DNA of 58,659 nt from Leptotrichiaceae bacterium (GTDB lineage: Bacteria > Fusobacteriota > Fusobacteriia > Fusobacteriales > Leptotrichiaceae). The first letter of the stretch is position 1, and each line of letters begins with the position of its first letter. A model generated the notes under the pieces. The model was not told the origin of the DNA, made no database searches, and saw only the letters and a program-made list of their open reading frames with translations. The translations under genes and the position numbers were made by a program. Positions 9,465-18,734 of this stretch are shown piece by piece. The DNA is taken from NCBI GenBank assembly GCA_018060185.1, contig JAGOWQ010000008.1, forward strand, positions 1-58,659, written 5' to 3'.

Positions 9465-10540
9465 TGATAAAAAGGACAGAAAAGCTACAAATAATACTAA
9501 ATGAATTAAATATAGATGGGATATTTTTAACAGATATGTATAATTTAAGGTATTTTACAGGATTCACTGGAACGACAGGAGTTGCACTAGCAACTAAAAA
9601 AGGTAACTATTTCTTTTCAGATTTTAGATATAGAATTCAAGGTGAGAAAGAAGTAGTTCCAATGGGGTTTGAGTTTATAGAAGTATCAAGAGATTCTCTT
9701 AATAAAGTAGCTGAGTATATAGAAAAATTAGGTATAAATAAAATAGGATTTGAGGATAAAAATGTAACTTTTTCATTGTATAACACAATAAAAGATATTT
9801 TCAAAAGCGAATTAATACCATTAGGAGATAAATTAATATCTGAAAGAATGATAAAAACACCTGATGAAATTGAGAGGATAAAAAAAGTTATTGAAATAAG
9901 TGATATAGCCTTTTCAGAAGTTTTAAAAATAATAAAAGAAGGAATATCTGAAAAAGAAATAGCTGGATATATTGAATATATTCAAAGGAAATTAGGAGCA
10001 GAAAACAGATCTTTTGATACTATTTTAGCAAGTGGATATAGAAGTTCTATGCCACATGGAGTAGCAAGTGATAAAAAAATTAAAAAAGATGAGTTTATAA
10101 CTATGGATTTTGGGGCATATTGCGGAGGTTATGTTTCTGATATTACAAGGACAATTTACTATGGTAGTAAAATAACAAATAAACATAAGGAAATCTATAA
10201 TACCGTTTTAGAAGGACAATTACTAGGAATTAAAAGTATAAAAGAAGGTATAATGTCAAATGATGTAGATACAATAGTAAGAAATTTATTTAATGAAAAA
10301 GGATACGGAGATTATTTTGGGCATGGGCTAGGTCATGGAATAGGACTTGAAATACATGAATTACCTTATTTATCAAGTATGTCTAAAATTGAACTCAAAA
10401 AGAATATGATTGTAACTGTTGAGCCAGGGCTTTATTTTGACGGATGGGGAGGAGTCAGAATAGAGGACGATGTGTTAGTAACTGAAAATGGATGTGAAAT
10501 ATTTAATAAAAGTAGTAAAGAGCTTATTATAATAGAATAA
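9464..10540 (+). CDS. M24B-family Xaa-Pro aminopeptidase/dipeptidase
   Basis: Cytoplasmic 358-residue pita-bread metallopeptidase that removes N-terminal residues preceding proline. The creatinase-like N-domain spans about 1-120. The five expected metal ligands are visible: D215 and D226 (MDFGAYCGGYVSD), H291 (GLGHGIG), E320 (VEPG) and E334 (RIEDD). The length matches the short prolidase-like aminopeptidases of Gram-positives rather than the longer E. coli PepP. Start 9464 is chosen on the conserved N-terminal pattern despite a poor ribosome binding site. Confidence 0.9.
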   Translation: MIKRTEKLQIILNELNIDGIFLTDMYNLRYFTGFTGTTGVALATKKGNYFFSDFRYRIQGEKEVVPMGFEFIEVSRDSLNKVAEYIEKLGINKIGFEDKNVTFSLYNTIKDIFKSELIPLGDKLISERMIKTPDEIERIKKVIEISDIAFSEVLKIIKEGISEKEIAGYIEYIQRKLGAENRSFDTILASGYRSSMPHGVASDKKIKKDEFITMDFGAYCGGYVSDITRTIYYGSKITNKHKEIYNTVLEGQLLGIKSIKEGIMSNDVDTIVRNLFNEKGYGDYFGHGLGHGIGLEIHELPYLSSMSKIELKKNMIVTVEPGLYFDGWGGVRIEDDVLVTENGCEIFNKSSKELIIIE

Positions 10541-10608
10541 TTTAGTTATTTATTATAAAATAAAAAAATACTTTTAAAATCAAACAAAAAGTTTTTATAA
10601 AAACTTTA

Positions 10609-10634
10609 AATAATGTAACTTATGTTACATTATT
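10609..10634. promoter_or_regulatory. Palindromic operator, likely CRP/FNR-family activator site for hcp
   Basis: AATAATGTAAC, a 4-base spacer TTAT and GTTACATTATT form a perfect 11-bp inverted repeat centred at 10621.5. A TATAAT box lies at 10651-10656 with no recognisable -35 hexamer. The centre therefore sits about 41 bases before the predicted +1, the classic class II activator position of CRP/FNR proteins. The core GTAAC-N4-GTTAC resembles, from memory, operators proposed for the Hcp regulator HcpR in clostridia. A T-run after the right arm means it could instead, or also, terminate the upstream aminopeptidase transcript. Confidence 0.6.
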
Positions 10635-10650
10635 TTTTTTTGTTTTGGAA

Positions 10651-10656
10651 TATAAT
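10651..10656 (+). promoter_or_regulatory. Predicted -10 box of hcp
   Basis: Consensus TATAAT 98 bases before the hcp ATG, giving a leader of about 90 nt. The leader also contains an 8-bp inverted repeat, GTAATATA (10696-10703) with TATATTAC (10711-10718), of unknown role. Confidence 0.5.
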
Positions 10657-10753
10657 TCAATTAATAAGATTATTAATACGTTTTGCAATATGATTGTAAT
10701 ATAAAATAAATATATTACGTTTGGTATAAAAATAAAATTTTGGAGGTAAGAAA

Positions 10754-12409
10754 ATGAGCATGTTTTGTTTTCAATGTCAGGAAACAGCAAAAAATGAAGG
10801 TTGTACAGTTAGAGGAGTTTGTGGAAAAACAGATATAGTATCCAATTTACAAGATATTTTAGTATTTGTTGTAAAAGGAGTGGCAAATTATTCCAATCAG
10901 TTAAGAAAAATAGGGAAAACTTACGAAAATGTAAATAAATTTTTGTATGAAGGTTTTTTTATAACGATAACTAATGCTAACTTTGACGGAGAAGAAATAG
11001 AAGAAAAGATTAAAGAAGGAATAGCTTTGAGAAATTTTTTGAAATCGGAATTAGAAATATCTGGAACGCCTTTAGATACAAAATTTGAAGGAACAGAATT
11101 AACAACATTTGAGTTTAAAGGAAATGAAAATTTGATAGAACTTTCAAATAAATTTGGAGTTCTAAGAACAGAAAACGAAGATATAAGATCACTAAGAGAA
11201 ATTATTATATATGGACTGAAAGGAATGTCTGCTTATGGATTTCATGCTTTTAATTTAGGAGTTATAGATAATGAATTGTATGATTTTTATGAAAGAGCAT
11301 TAGTTTCTACAGAAGATAATAGTTTAAGTGCTGAAGAATTAACATCTTTAGTATTTGAAACGGGGAAATATGGAGTAAATGTAATGGCGTTACTAGACGG
11401 AGCTAATACAGGTACATTTGGAACTCCTGAAGTAACAGAAGTAAATATAGGTGTAGGTAAAAATCCTGGAATACTAATATCAGGACATGATTTAAAAGAT
11501 ATAAAAGATTTACTTGAACAAACAGAAGGAACTGGAATAGATATTTATACTCATTCTGAAATGTTACCAGCTCACTACTATCCTGAATTAAAAAAATATA
11601 AACATTTAGTAGGAAACTATGGGAATGCATGGTATCATCAAACTACGGAATTTGAAACATTTAATGGTCCTGTAATATTTACTACTAACTGTATTGTTCC
11701 ACCAAAAGTTAACGCTACATATAATGATAGAGTATTTACTTTAAATGCATCAGGTCATCCTGGTTGGAAGAAATTAAAGTCTGATGAAAATGGGGAAATA
11801 GATTTTAAAGAAGTTATAGAATTGGCAAAAAAATGTAAAGCACCTACTGAAATTGAAACTGGGAAAATTATTGGAGGATTTGCACACGGGCAAGTATTTG
11901 CAGTTGCAGATAAAGTAGTTGAAGCTATAAAAACAGGTGCAATAAAAAAATTCGTAGTAATGAGTGGATGCGATGCAAGACAGAAAACTAGAAGTTATTA
12001 TACAGAATTTGCTGAAAAGTTACCAAAAGATGTTGTTATATTGACTTCAGGATGTGCTAAATTTAGATATAACAAATTAGGTCTAGGAGATATAAATGGA
12101 ATACCTAGAGTATTAGATGCAGGTCAATGTAACGATTCTTATTCTTGGGCTGTTGTAGCATTAAAATTAAAAGAAATATTTAATGCTAACGATATAAATG
12201 ATTTACCAATAGAATTTAATATTGCTTGGTATGAGCAAAAAGCTGTAATAGTTTTATTGGCTTTATTATACTTAGGAGTAAAAGATATTCACATTGGACC
12301 AACTTTACCAGCATTCATTTCTCCTAATGTTGCTAAACTATTAAATGAACAGTTTGGTCTATCTGGAATAAGTAATGTTGAAGATGATTTGAGAGAATTT
12401 TTCAGTTAG
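10754..12409 (+). CDS. hcp: Hydroxylamine reductase / hybrid cluster protein
   Basis: 551 residues. The N-terminal cysteines C5, C8, C17 and C23 have the CX2C-X8-C-X5-C spacing that binds the [4Fe-4S] cluster in Hcp of anaerobes. C-terminal segments such as [27 protein letters not shown] and [12 protein letters not shown] carry the ligands of the hybrid Fe-S-O cluster. The protein reduces hydroxylamine in vitro and acts as a nitric oxide reductase and nitrosative-stress defence in several bacteria. No hcr reductase gene is adjacent. A GGAGG site precedes the ATG, and the gene has its own promoter and terminator. Confidence 0.96.
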   Translation: MSMFCFQCQETAKNEGCTVRGVCGKTDIVSNLQDILVFVVKGVANYSNQLRKIGKTYENVNKFLYEGFFITITNANFDGEEIEEKIKEGIALRNFLKSELEISGTPLDTKFEGTELTTFEFKGNENLIELSNKFGVLRTENEDIRSLREIIIYGLKGMSAYGFHAFNLGVIDNELYDFYERALVSTEDNSLSAEELTSLVFETGKYGVNVMALLDGANTGTFGTPEVTEVNIGVGKNPGILISGHDLKDIKDLLEQTEGTGIDIYTHSEMLPAHYYPELKKYKHLVGNYGNAWYHQTTEFETFNGPVIFTTNCIVPPKVNATYNDRVFTLNASGHPGWKKLKSDENGEIDFKEVIELAKKCKAPTEIETGKIIGGFAHGQVFAVADKVVEAIKTGAIKKFVVMSGCDARQKTRSYYTEFAEKLPKDVVILTSGCAKFRYNKLGLGDINGIPRVLDAGQCNDSYSWAVVALKLKEIFNANDINDLPIEFNIAWYEQKAVIVLLALLYLGVKDIHIGPTLPAFISPNVAKLLNEQFGLSGISNVEDDLREFFS

Positions 12410-12442
12410 ATAAATTAGAAATACAAAATATAAAATATTTGG

Positions 12443-12486
12443 CAGTCTCTTATGATATAAATATATATTTAAGAGACTGTTTTTAT
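12443..12486 (+). terminator. Intrinsic terminator after hcp
   Basis: The 10-bp stem cagtctctta (12443-12452) with taagagactg (12470-12479) is followed by TTTTTAT. It makes hcp a single-gene transcript. Confidence 0.8.
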
Positions 12487-12612
12487 ATTGTATGATTTTT
12501 TATTTATATTTCAAAATAATAATATTTATAAATAAAGTCAAATCTAAGTAAAATAGTTATAAGAACATAGTATAATATTCGTAATAAATATTTGAGAAAG
12601 AGGAGTTGAAAT

Positions 12613-13902
12613 ATGAGAAAAAGTATATTAATTTTATTTTTGATGACGATATTATTATCAATGATTTCTTTTGGAAAAGGGGAAATAACTTTTTCAAAAG
12701 ATATAAAAAATGTTACAGCAATAACAGAACCATCAGGTAGTGGAGAATTATTTACTGCAATAGCCATAGAATATAAAAATAATGTGGATAAAAAAAGTTT
12801 AACGAAAGATACTTTTTCTGTTGAAGGAAGAACAGTGGTAAATATTTATACAAATGACAGACTAGAATTGAAAAATGAGAATAAAAATGGTAAATATATA
12901 ATAATTGAGTTAGATAAAGAAGAAGAGGGAGCAGTTTTGAGAATACAGGGAAGCGGAAGGACATCGGGATTTAGTTTTAACATATCAGAACCTGAGGCAA
13001 AAATAACTCAAAAATCGGGTATAATATTTACTAATGGTAAAAAATATAATTCGGGAATTGATTCTTTTTCAAATAATAATATAAAAAGATTAATCGTAGA
13101 TGATTTTAAGCAGTTTGAATATAGAGATATTAAAACGGGGGTAACTGTAAAATATAATTTATATATTCCAAAAAATTATAATAAAAATAAAAAATATCCA
13201 TTAGTAATGTTTTTACATGATGCAAGTGTTCAATCAAATATAACTACGGCAACATTGAGACAAGGAAATGGAGCAACTGTATGGGCAACTCCTGAAGAAC
13301 AAGAAAAACGTGAGGCATTTGTATTAGCACCTCAATATTCAACTCAAATTGTAAATGATAAAAGTGAATATACTTTAGATTTAGATGCAACAGTAAATTT
13401 ATTAACTAATTTAATGAAAACATACAGTATTGATAAAAATAGATTATATACTACAGGGCAGTCTATGGGCGGGATGATGTCCATAGTTATGAATTATAAA
13501 TATCCAGATTTATTTGCAGGTTCTTACTTAGTGGCTTGTCAATGGGATTATTCAGTAGTATCTCCAATGTCTAAAAACAACATATGGATAACAGTGTCAA
13601 CAGGAGATCTGAAAGCATATCCTGGAATGAATGCAATAACAACAGTATTTGAACAAAATGGCGGAATTGTATCTAAGGGGACATGGCGAGGAGACTTTAC
13701 AAAAGAGCAATTTAACTCAGGAGTAAAAGAGATTTTACTTAAAAATCCTAGCTCAAATATAAAATATACAACATTAGAAAAAGGCACAATACCAGGTGTT
13801 AAAACACAACAAAATTCAGGTGGAGCAGAACATGTTTATACTTGGAGAGTTGCTTATAATATAGAAGGAATAAGAGAGTGGCTATTTACTCAAAAAAAAT
13901 AA
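12613..13902 (+). CDS. Secreted alpha/beta-hydrolase (esterase/peptidase-like)
   Basis: 429 residues beginning with a signal peptide (basic start, hydrophobic stretch to about residue 20, then SFGKG). Residues 25-140 look like an all-beta, Ig-like N-terminal domain, and the catalytic alpha/beta-hydrolase fold follows. The nucleophile S284 sits in GQSMGG and H407 (GGAEHVY) is a good candidate for the catalytic histidine. The family includes carbohydrate esterases and poly-hydroxyalkanoate depolymerase-like enzymes. The substrate is unknown; placement beside the murQ-murP genes allows, but does not show, a role on surface glycans. Confidence 0.75.
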   Translation: MRKSILILFLMTILLSMISFGKGEITFSKDIKNVTAITEPSGSGELFTAIAIEYKNNVDKKSLTKDTFSVEGRTVVNIYTNDRLELKNENKNGKYIIIELDKEEEGAVLRIQGSGRTSGFSFNISEPEAKITQKSGIIFTNGKKYNSGIDSFSNNNIKRLIVDDFKQFEYRDIKTGVTVKYNLYIPKNYNKNKKYPLVMFLHDASVQSNITTATLRQGNGATVWATPEEQEKREAFVLAPQYSTQIVNDKSEYTLDLDATVNLLTNLMKTYSIDKNRLYTTGQSMGGMMSIVMNYKYPDLFAGSYLVACQWDYSVVSPMSKNNIWITVSTGDLKAYPGMNAITTVFEQNGGIVSKGTWRGDFTKEQFNSGVKEILLKNPSSNIKYTTLEKGTIPGVKTQQNSGGAEHVYTWRVAYNIEGIREWLFTQKK

Positions 13903-13965
13903 TAAAATTGATTTAATTTAAATTGTAATAAAATAAATAATAATTATTTTAAGGAGAGTTAAAAA

Positions 13966-14877
13966 ATGATAAATTTGAATAAATTATCAACAGAAAAAAA
14001 TAATCCTAATAGTAAAAACATTGAACTTCAAGAAAACTATGAAATTTTAAAAAGGATAAATGAGGAAGATAAAAAAGTGGCTTTCTGTGTAGAAAAAAAA
14101 TTAGGTGATATTTCAAAGTTAATGGATGCAATAGTAGAAAATTATAAAGAAAATACAAGAATAATATATATGGGAGCGGGTACTTCAGGAAGACTTGGTA
14201 TACTTGATGCTTCAGAGTGTCCTCCAACTTATGGAGTTTCTCCTGAATTAGTTCAAGGATTAATAGCAGGAGGGAAAGAAGCAGTTTTCTTATCACAAGA
14301 AAATGCTGAGGATAATAAGGAGCAAGGTAAAAAAGATTTAATGGATATAAACCTTACGAAAAATGATATTGTTATAGGACTAGCTGCTTCAGGAAGGACA
14401 CCTTATGTAATAGGTGGAATAGAATATGCAAATAGTTTAGGATCGATTACAGGAAGTATAACATGTTCAGAAAACTCGGAATTATCTTCTATAAGTCGTT
14501 ATCCAATAGAAGTAATAGTAGGGCCTGAAATAGTTACTGGTTCTACTAGAATGAAATCAGGGACAGCTCAAAAAATGATTCTTAATATGATTTCTACTAA
14601 TCTTATGATTAAATTAGGGAAAGTGTTTTCAGGATATATGGTTGATGTTAAAGCAACTAATAAAAAACTTATTGAAAGAGCAAAATACATCATAATGGAG
14701 ACGACAAACAGTACTTATGAAAATGCTGAACGTGCTTTGATTGAATCTGGTAATGATGTTAAAGTTGCCATTGTTATGTTAATTTTATTAGTAGATAAAA
14801 AAACAGCTGAAAAAAAATTGAATAATTACAAAAATAATATATCTAAATTAATTCATGATAGTACTAATGATAATTAA
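13966..14877 (+). CDS. murQ: N-acetylmuramic acid 6-phosphate etherase
   Basis: SIS-domain enzyme of 303 residues that cleaves the lactyl ether of MurNAc-6-phosphate to give GlcNAc-6-phosphate and D-lactate, used in cell-wall recycling or scavenging. The phosphosugar site GAGTSGRLGILDASECPPTYG begins at residue 70, with E84 in the position of the catalytic glutamate of the E. coli enzyme. The C-terminal helical UBA-like region (NSTYENAERALIESG) is present. It lies directly upstream of the MurNAc-specific PTS permease, which supplies its substrate. Confidence 0.96.
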   Translation: MINLNKLSTEKNNPNSKNIELQENYEILKRINEEDKKVAFCVEKKLGDISKLMDAIVENYKENTRIIYMGAGTSGRLGILDASECPPTYGVSPELVQGLIAGGKEAVFLSQENAEDNKEQGKKDLMDINLTKNDIVIGLAASGRTPYVIGGIEYANSLGSITGSITCSENSELSSISRYPIEVIVGPEIVTGSTRMKSGTAQKMILNMISTNLMIKLGKVFSGYMVDVKATNKKLIERAKYIIMETTNSTYENAERALIESGNDVKVAIVMLILLVDKKTAEKKLNNYKNNISKLIHDSTNDN

Positions 14878-14887
14878 TTAGTACTAT
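14858..14887. promoter_or_regulatory. Perfect 11-bp inverted repeat at the murQ stop
   Basis: ATAGTACTAAT (14858-14868) and ATTAGTACTAT (14877-14887) flank 8 bases and span the last codons of murQ. No T-run follows, so it is not a standard terminator. It could be an mRNA-stabilising or partial-stop hairpin between murQ and murP, or an operator. Confidence 0.55.
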
Positions 14888-14965
14888 AATAAAAATGGAT
14901 TATTGCAGAAGAAAGATTCTAAAAATTGAATAAATAAAAATGTAATATAAAAGGAGTGTAAGAGT

Positions 14966-16372
14966 ATGGATAGCAAAGAAAAAGCAAAAGAAATATTCGA
15001 CGCATTAGGTGGGAAAGGAAATATTATCTCAAATGCAACTTGTATGACAAGATTGAGAGTTAGAGTTAGAGAAATTATTAGTTTATCAGAATTAAAAAAA
15101 ATAGATGGAGTTATGAATGTTGTTGAATCTAATGATACATTACAAATTGTTCTTGGTCCAGGTATTGTAAATTTAGTAGGGCAAGAATTTTCTAAACTTA
15201 CGGAAATTCCTTTAGGATTTTCTGATGTGAAGGAGTTAGCAAATGAAAACAAAAAAATTAACAAAAAAAAATATGATGGTATAGTTCAAAAATTTTTACA
15301 AAAAATAGCAAATATATTTATTCCTTTATTGCCAGGAATTATAGCCGCAGGGCTTATAATGGGATTAACAAATGTTATAAATGTTACCACAAAAGGACAA
15401 TATAATTCGGAATGGTGGTTTGCTTCTATAAGAAGTATAGGATTTGTCATGTTTGGATATTTATCTCTTTATGTGGGAATGAATTCTGTAAAAGAATTTG
15501 GAGGGACATCTATTTTAGGTGGAATAATAGGATCAATTTTTATAGTTAATCCATCTTTACCATTATCAGCTAAAATAGGAGAAAATTCAATTATACTTCC
15601 ATTTACAAATAAGCCTTTTTCTCCAGGAATAGGTGGTTTGCTAGCAGCATTATTCATGGGAATAATAATAGCATACATTGAAAAAAATGTAAGAAAAATA
15701 ATGCCAAATATACTAGATACTTTTTTCACTCCATTAATTACTTTAATAATAGGAGTATTAATGGCATTGCTATTAATCCAACCTTTGGGAAGTTTAGTTA
15801 CGACATTAATATTTCAAATTTTAGATTTTATTTATAATAAATTAGGAATTGTAGGAGGTTATATTTTAGCAGCAGGATTTCTACCTCTGGTTTCAGTTGG
15901 ATTACATCAAGCTTTGACTCCTATACATGTATTATTAAATAATCCAGAAGGACCAACTAATGGAATTAATAATTTACTTCCAATTTTAATTATGGCAGGA
16001 GGAGGACAAGTAGGAGCAGGATTCGCAATATATTTAAAGACAAAAAATGAAAAATTAAAAGTATTAACTAGGGACGCTCTTCCAGTAGGTATTTTGGGGA
16101 TAGGAGAACCTTTGATGTATGCGGTAACCCTTCCTTTGGGAAAACCATTCATTACAGCGTGTTTAGGATCTGGATTTGGAGGATTATTGGCTTCTTTATT
16201 TCATCTAGGAACTATAACACAAGGTGTTTCAGGGTTATTTGGGCTTTTAATAGTAGTTCCAGGTACTTGGATTTACTTTATAATAGCAATGTTAGGAGCA
16301 TATGCAGGAGGTTTTATATTAACTTATTTATTTGGAATAGATGATGAAAGAATAGAAGAAATATACGGATAA
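14966..16372 (+). CDS. murP: PTS N-acetylmuramic acid transporter, IIBC component
   Basis: 468 residues. An EIIB domain (1-85) carries the phosphorylated cysteine C26 in NATCMTRLR, and an EIIC glucose/sucrose-superfamily membrane domain (about 105-465, some ten hydrophobic segments) follows, with the GLHQALTPIHVLL and GIGEPLMYAVTLPLGKP stretches typical of this group. No IIA domain is fused, so phosphate must come from a separate IIA-Glc; crr lies 6 kb downstream. Uptake yields MurNAc-6-phosphate, the substrate of the adjacent etherase. Specificity is assigned from that pairing. Confidence 0.9.
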   Translation: MDSKEKAKEIFDALGGKGNIISNATCMTRLRVRVREIISLSELKKIDGVMNVVESNDTLQIVLGPGIVNLVGQEFSKLTEIPLGFSDVKELANENKKINKKKYDGIVQKFLQKIANIFIPLLPGIIAAGLIMGLTNVINVTTKGQYNSEWWFASIRSIGFVMFGYLSLYVGMNSVKEFGGTSILGGIIGSIFIVNPSLPLSAKIGENSIILPFTNKPFSPGIGGLLAALFMGIIIAYIEKNVRKIMPNILDTFFTPLITLIIGVLMALLLIQPLGSLVTTLIFQILDFIYNKLGIVGGYILAAGFLPLVSVGLHQALTPIHVLLNNPEGPTNGINNLLPILIMAGGGQVGAGFAIYLKTKNEKLKVLTRDALPVGILGIGEPLMYAVTLPLGKPFITACLGSGFGGLLASLFHLGTITQGVSGLFGLLIVVPGTWIYFIIAMLGAYAGGFILTYLFGIDDERIEEIYG

Positions 16373-16458
16373 ATATATGAATTTATTAAAAAAAATTTAA
16401 AAATATGATATAATAATCTTTAAATATATAACTATATAAAAGGGAGAATAAAAAATAA

Positions 16459-16875
16459 ATGAACAAGAGAGAAAAAAGATTTTATGAAAAATTTAAAAAA
16501 TCAAAAATAACATTAGAAGATTTAAAGAAAGCTAAATCGTTTACGAAATATCTTGGGAATATTTCAGAGAAATTTGAATTGTTAATAAGAATGATGATAT
16601 CAGATTTTAAAGGGGAATTTAATATTTCTGTGACAGAAAAAATAACAATTATAGGAGCAATAGTTTATGTAATAAATCCATTTGATGCAGTACCAGATAT
16701 CTTACCATTTTTTGGATTTGCAGATGATATAGCAGTAGTTACATATATTTTTACAAAAATAAATAGTTTAATATTGAAATACGAAAACTATGAAAATACT
16801 GAAATAAAGAATGAAAAAGATAGAAATGTGGATTTAGATAATTTAAAAGTTGTAAATGAAGATGAGGGAGAATAG
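16459..16875 (+). CDS. DUF1232 (YkvA-family) protein
   Basis: 138 residues. The central segment INPFDAVPDILPFFGFADD (about 74-92) is the DUF1232 signature, and hydrophobic stretches around it suggest membrane association. The N-terminus is strongly basic and the last 30 residues are acidic. Function of the family is not established. It begins a run of closely spaced genes: the next one starts 3 bases after its stop codon. Confidence 0.8.
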   Translation: MNKREKRFYEKFKKSKITLEDLKKAKSFTKYLGNISEKFELLIRMMISDFKGEFNISVTEKITIIGAIVYVINPFDAVPDILPFFGFADDIAVVTYIFTKINSLILKYENYENTEIKNEKDRNVDLDNLKVVNEDEGE

Positions 16876-16878
16876 TTA

Positions 16879-17685
16879 GTGGAGAAATGGATAATAATTT
16901 TAATGTTTTTTTCTACAATGAATGTATATTCTTTTGTAAAGACGGTAGATGAAGTTGAGAGTATCTCAATGAATAAAAAAATTCCAGTGACAGTAATTTT
17001 ACCAAGTAAATATACAAAAAATAAAAAATATAGTGTAGTTTACGGATTACATGGATGGGGGGGTTCTTTCATAACTTTTGGAAGAGTAAGAAGGATAGAA
17101 AAATTAGCAGATGAATTTGATCTGATTTTTGTTTTTCCAGATGGTAAATGGAATAGATGGTATGTAGATAGTGAAATAAGAGAAGATTCAAGATATTCCA
17201 CTTTCATATCTAAAGAACTTATTAGGTATATAGATGAAAATTATTCAACTTATGCAGAAAGAGAGCAAAGAGCCATAACAGGATTTAGTATGGGAGGGTT
17301 TGGAGCTTTTTATAATGGATTAAAAAACCAAGATATATTTGGTAATATAGGAAGTATAAGTGGCGGATTTAATGTTGAAAAATTTCATAAAAAATGGGGA
17401 ATAAGTAAAGTTATAAAGGATAATTGGCAAGAATATAATATAAAAGATATTTTAAATTCTATAAATAAAATAAAAGAAAATACTAATATTATAATTGATT
17501 GCGGAGACAAAGATTTTTTCTTAGAAAGTAACAGAGAAGTTCACAAGAAACTTAAAGAGATGAATGTACCACACGAATATATTGAAAGAGTAGGGGAACA
17601 TAACAAAAAATATTGGTCAGAATCTCTAGCATTACAAATAAAATTCTTTTCAGAAAAATTTAATAAAAATAAAATAATAAAGTGA
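16879..17685 (+). CDS. Esterase-D-like alpha/beta-hydrolase, probably exported
   Basis: 268 residues with a hydrophobic N-terminus (residues 3-16) that looks like a signal peptide or anchor. The core is the PF00756 (esterase) fold: YGLHGWGGSF oxyanion region, nucleophile in GFSMGGFGAF, acidic residue probably in IIDCGDKDFF and histidine in GEHNKKYW. Relatives are tributyrin, S-formylglutathione or acetyl-xylan esterases. A GTG start at 16879, 8 bases after AGGGAG, fits best. It differs from the other esterase at 12613, which has an extra beta domain. Confidence 0.75.
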   Translation: MEKWIIILMFFSTMNVYSFVKTVDEVESISMNKKIPVTVILPSKYTKNKKYSVVYGLHGWGGSFITFGRVRRIEKLADEFDLIFVFPDGKWNRWYVDSEIREDSRYSTFISKELIRYIDENYSTYAEREQRAITGFSMGGFGAFYNGLKNQDIFGNIGSISGGFNVEKFHKKWGISKVIKDNWQEYNIKDILNSINKIKENTNIIIDCGDKDFFLESNREVHKKLKEMNVPHEYIERVGEHNKKYWSESLALQIKFFSEKFNKNKIIK

Positions 17686-17690
17686 GAAAA

Positions 17691-18506
17691 ATGAAAAAAG
17701 AAATGTTTTTAAGACAATTTCCAGAAGAATTGGAGTATGAAGCTAGTAAATTATATAATTACTTTGAAATATCAAAAGAATATGGAATAGTAAGTTATAC
17801 AAAAGAGTTTTATACTCCTAATTTTTGGAAAAAATTAACAAAAAAGATAGAAGGAATAAATATAGTTAATTTCGGAGTATTTCCAGATAGTGACAGAAGA
17901 CAAATAGCGTTTGTACCTGAAGAATATTTTAGTCAAGACTATAATGATAAAAACGAAAAATCGAGTATGTTAAAGTTTTTAGATTTCCCATGTGTATTTT
18001 TAAAAATACATATAAGTAGTAAATTTAAAGAATATACTCATAAAGATTTTTTAGGAAGTTTAATAGGGCTAAACATAAAAAGAGAATTAATGGGAGATCT
18101 AATTTTAGAAAATGGAGTAGGGTATATCCCAATATCTGAAAAAATAAAAAATATAATTTTTAATGAACTTTCTAAAATAGGAAATTCTCCATGTAAGATA
18201 GAAGAAATAAATATAATAGAAGAAGAGATTCCAAGTTATAAGTATGATGATAAAATAATAAGAGTATCTTCAAGAAGATTAGATAACTTAGTATCTGCAA
18301 TGACTAATTTATCAAGAAATAAAGTTTTGGAGCCTATAGAAAAGGGAAAAGTATTAGTGGATTATTTTGAAGAAAAAAATAAATCAAAAAATATAGAAAT
18401 AGGTTCTTTAATAACAATAAGAGGTTATGGTAAATTTAAATTATTTTCAATTAGAGGAGAAACAAAAAAAGGGAAAGAAATATTGATTATAAAAAAATAT
18501 ATTTAG
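17691..18506 (+). CDS. YlmH-like S4-domain RNA-binding protein
   Basis: 271 residues from ATG 17691. A GTG at 17682 that overlaps the previous stop codon is a possible alternative start. The order matches YlmH: an N-terminal helical region, a middle domain (about 75-165) with the conserved GSLIGLNIKRELMGDL segment, and a C-terminal S4 RNA-binding domain (from RRLDNLVSAMTNLSRN to the end, with KVLVDYF and ITIRGYGKF). YlmH of Firmicutes binds peptidyl-tRNA-obstructed 50S subunits in ribosome quality control. It is not next to division genes here. Confidence 0.8.
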   Translation: MKKEMFLRQFPEELEYEASKLYNYFEISKEYGIVSYTKEFYTPNFWKKLTKKIEGINIVNFGVFPDSDRRQIAFVPEEYFSQDYNDKNEKSSMLKFLDFPCVFLKIHISSKFKEYTHKDFLGSLIGLNIKRELMGDLILENGVGYIPISEKIKNIIFNELSKIGNSPCKIEEINIIEEEIPSYKYDDKIIRVSSRRLDNLVSAMTNLSRNKVLEPIEKGKVLVDYFEEKNKSKNIEIGSLITIRGYGKFKLFSIRGETKKGKEILIIKKYI

Positions 18507-18523
18507 AATATGGAGAAATGAAA

Positions 18524-18709
18524 ATGAAAGATGTTACACCACAAAATAACTGGATGATATTAATTAAGAGTATAGCGTTTTCTATAGGAACAGTGGCAAT
18601 AATAGCATTATTAAAAATAGCTTTTTATGCTTTTTTATCAGTATCTATTCTTATATTACCACTAGTATTAATATACTTTTTAATATTTAAATTTTTAAAT
18701 AAAAATTAA
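18524..18709 (+). CDS. Small membrane protein of unknown function
   Basis: 61 residues with two hydrophobic segments (about 12-28 and 33-56) joined by a short turn, a polar N-terminus and a lysine-rich tail. ATG 18524 is 8 bases after GGAG; ATG 18518 is too close to it. The gene is tightly placed between the S4 protein and pepF. I see no recognisable family. Confidence 0.65.
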   Translation: MKDVTPQNNWMILIKSIAFSIGTVAIIALLKIAFYAFLSVSILILPLVLIYFLIFKFLNKN

Positions 18710-18734
18710 AACAACAATAAAGGATAGGAGAAAA

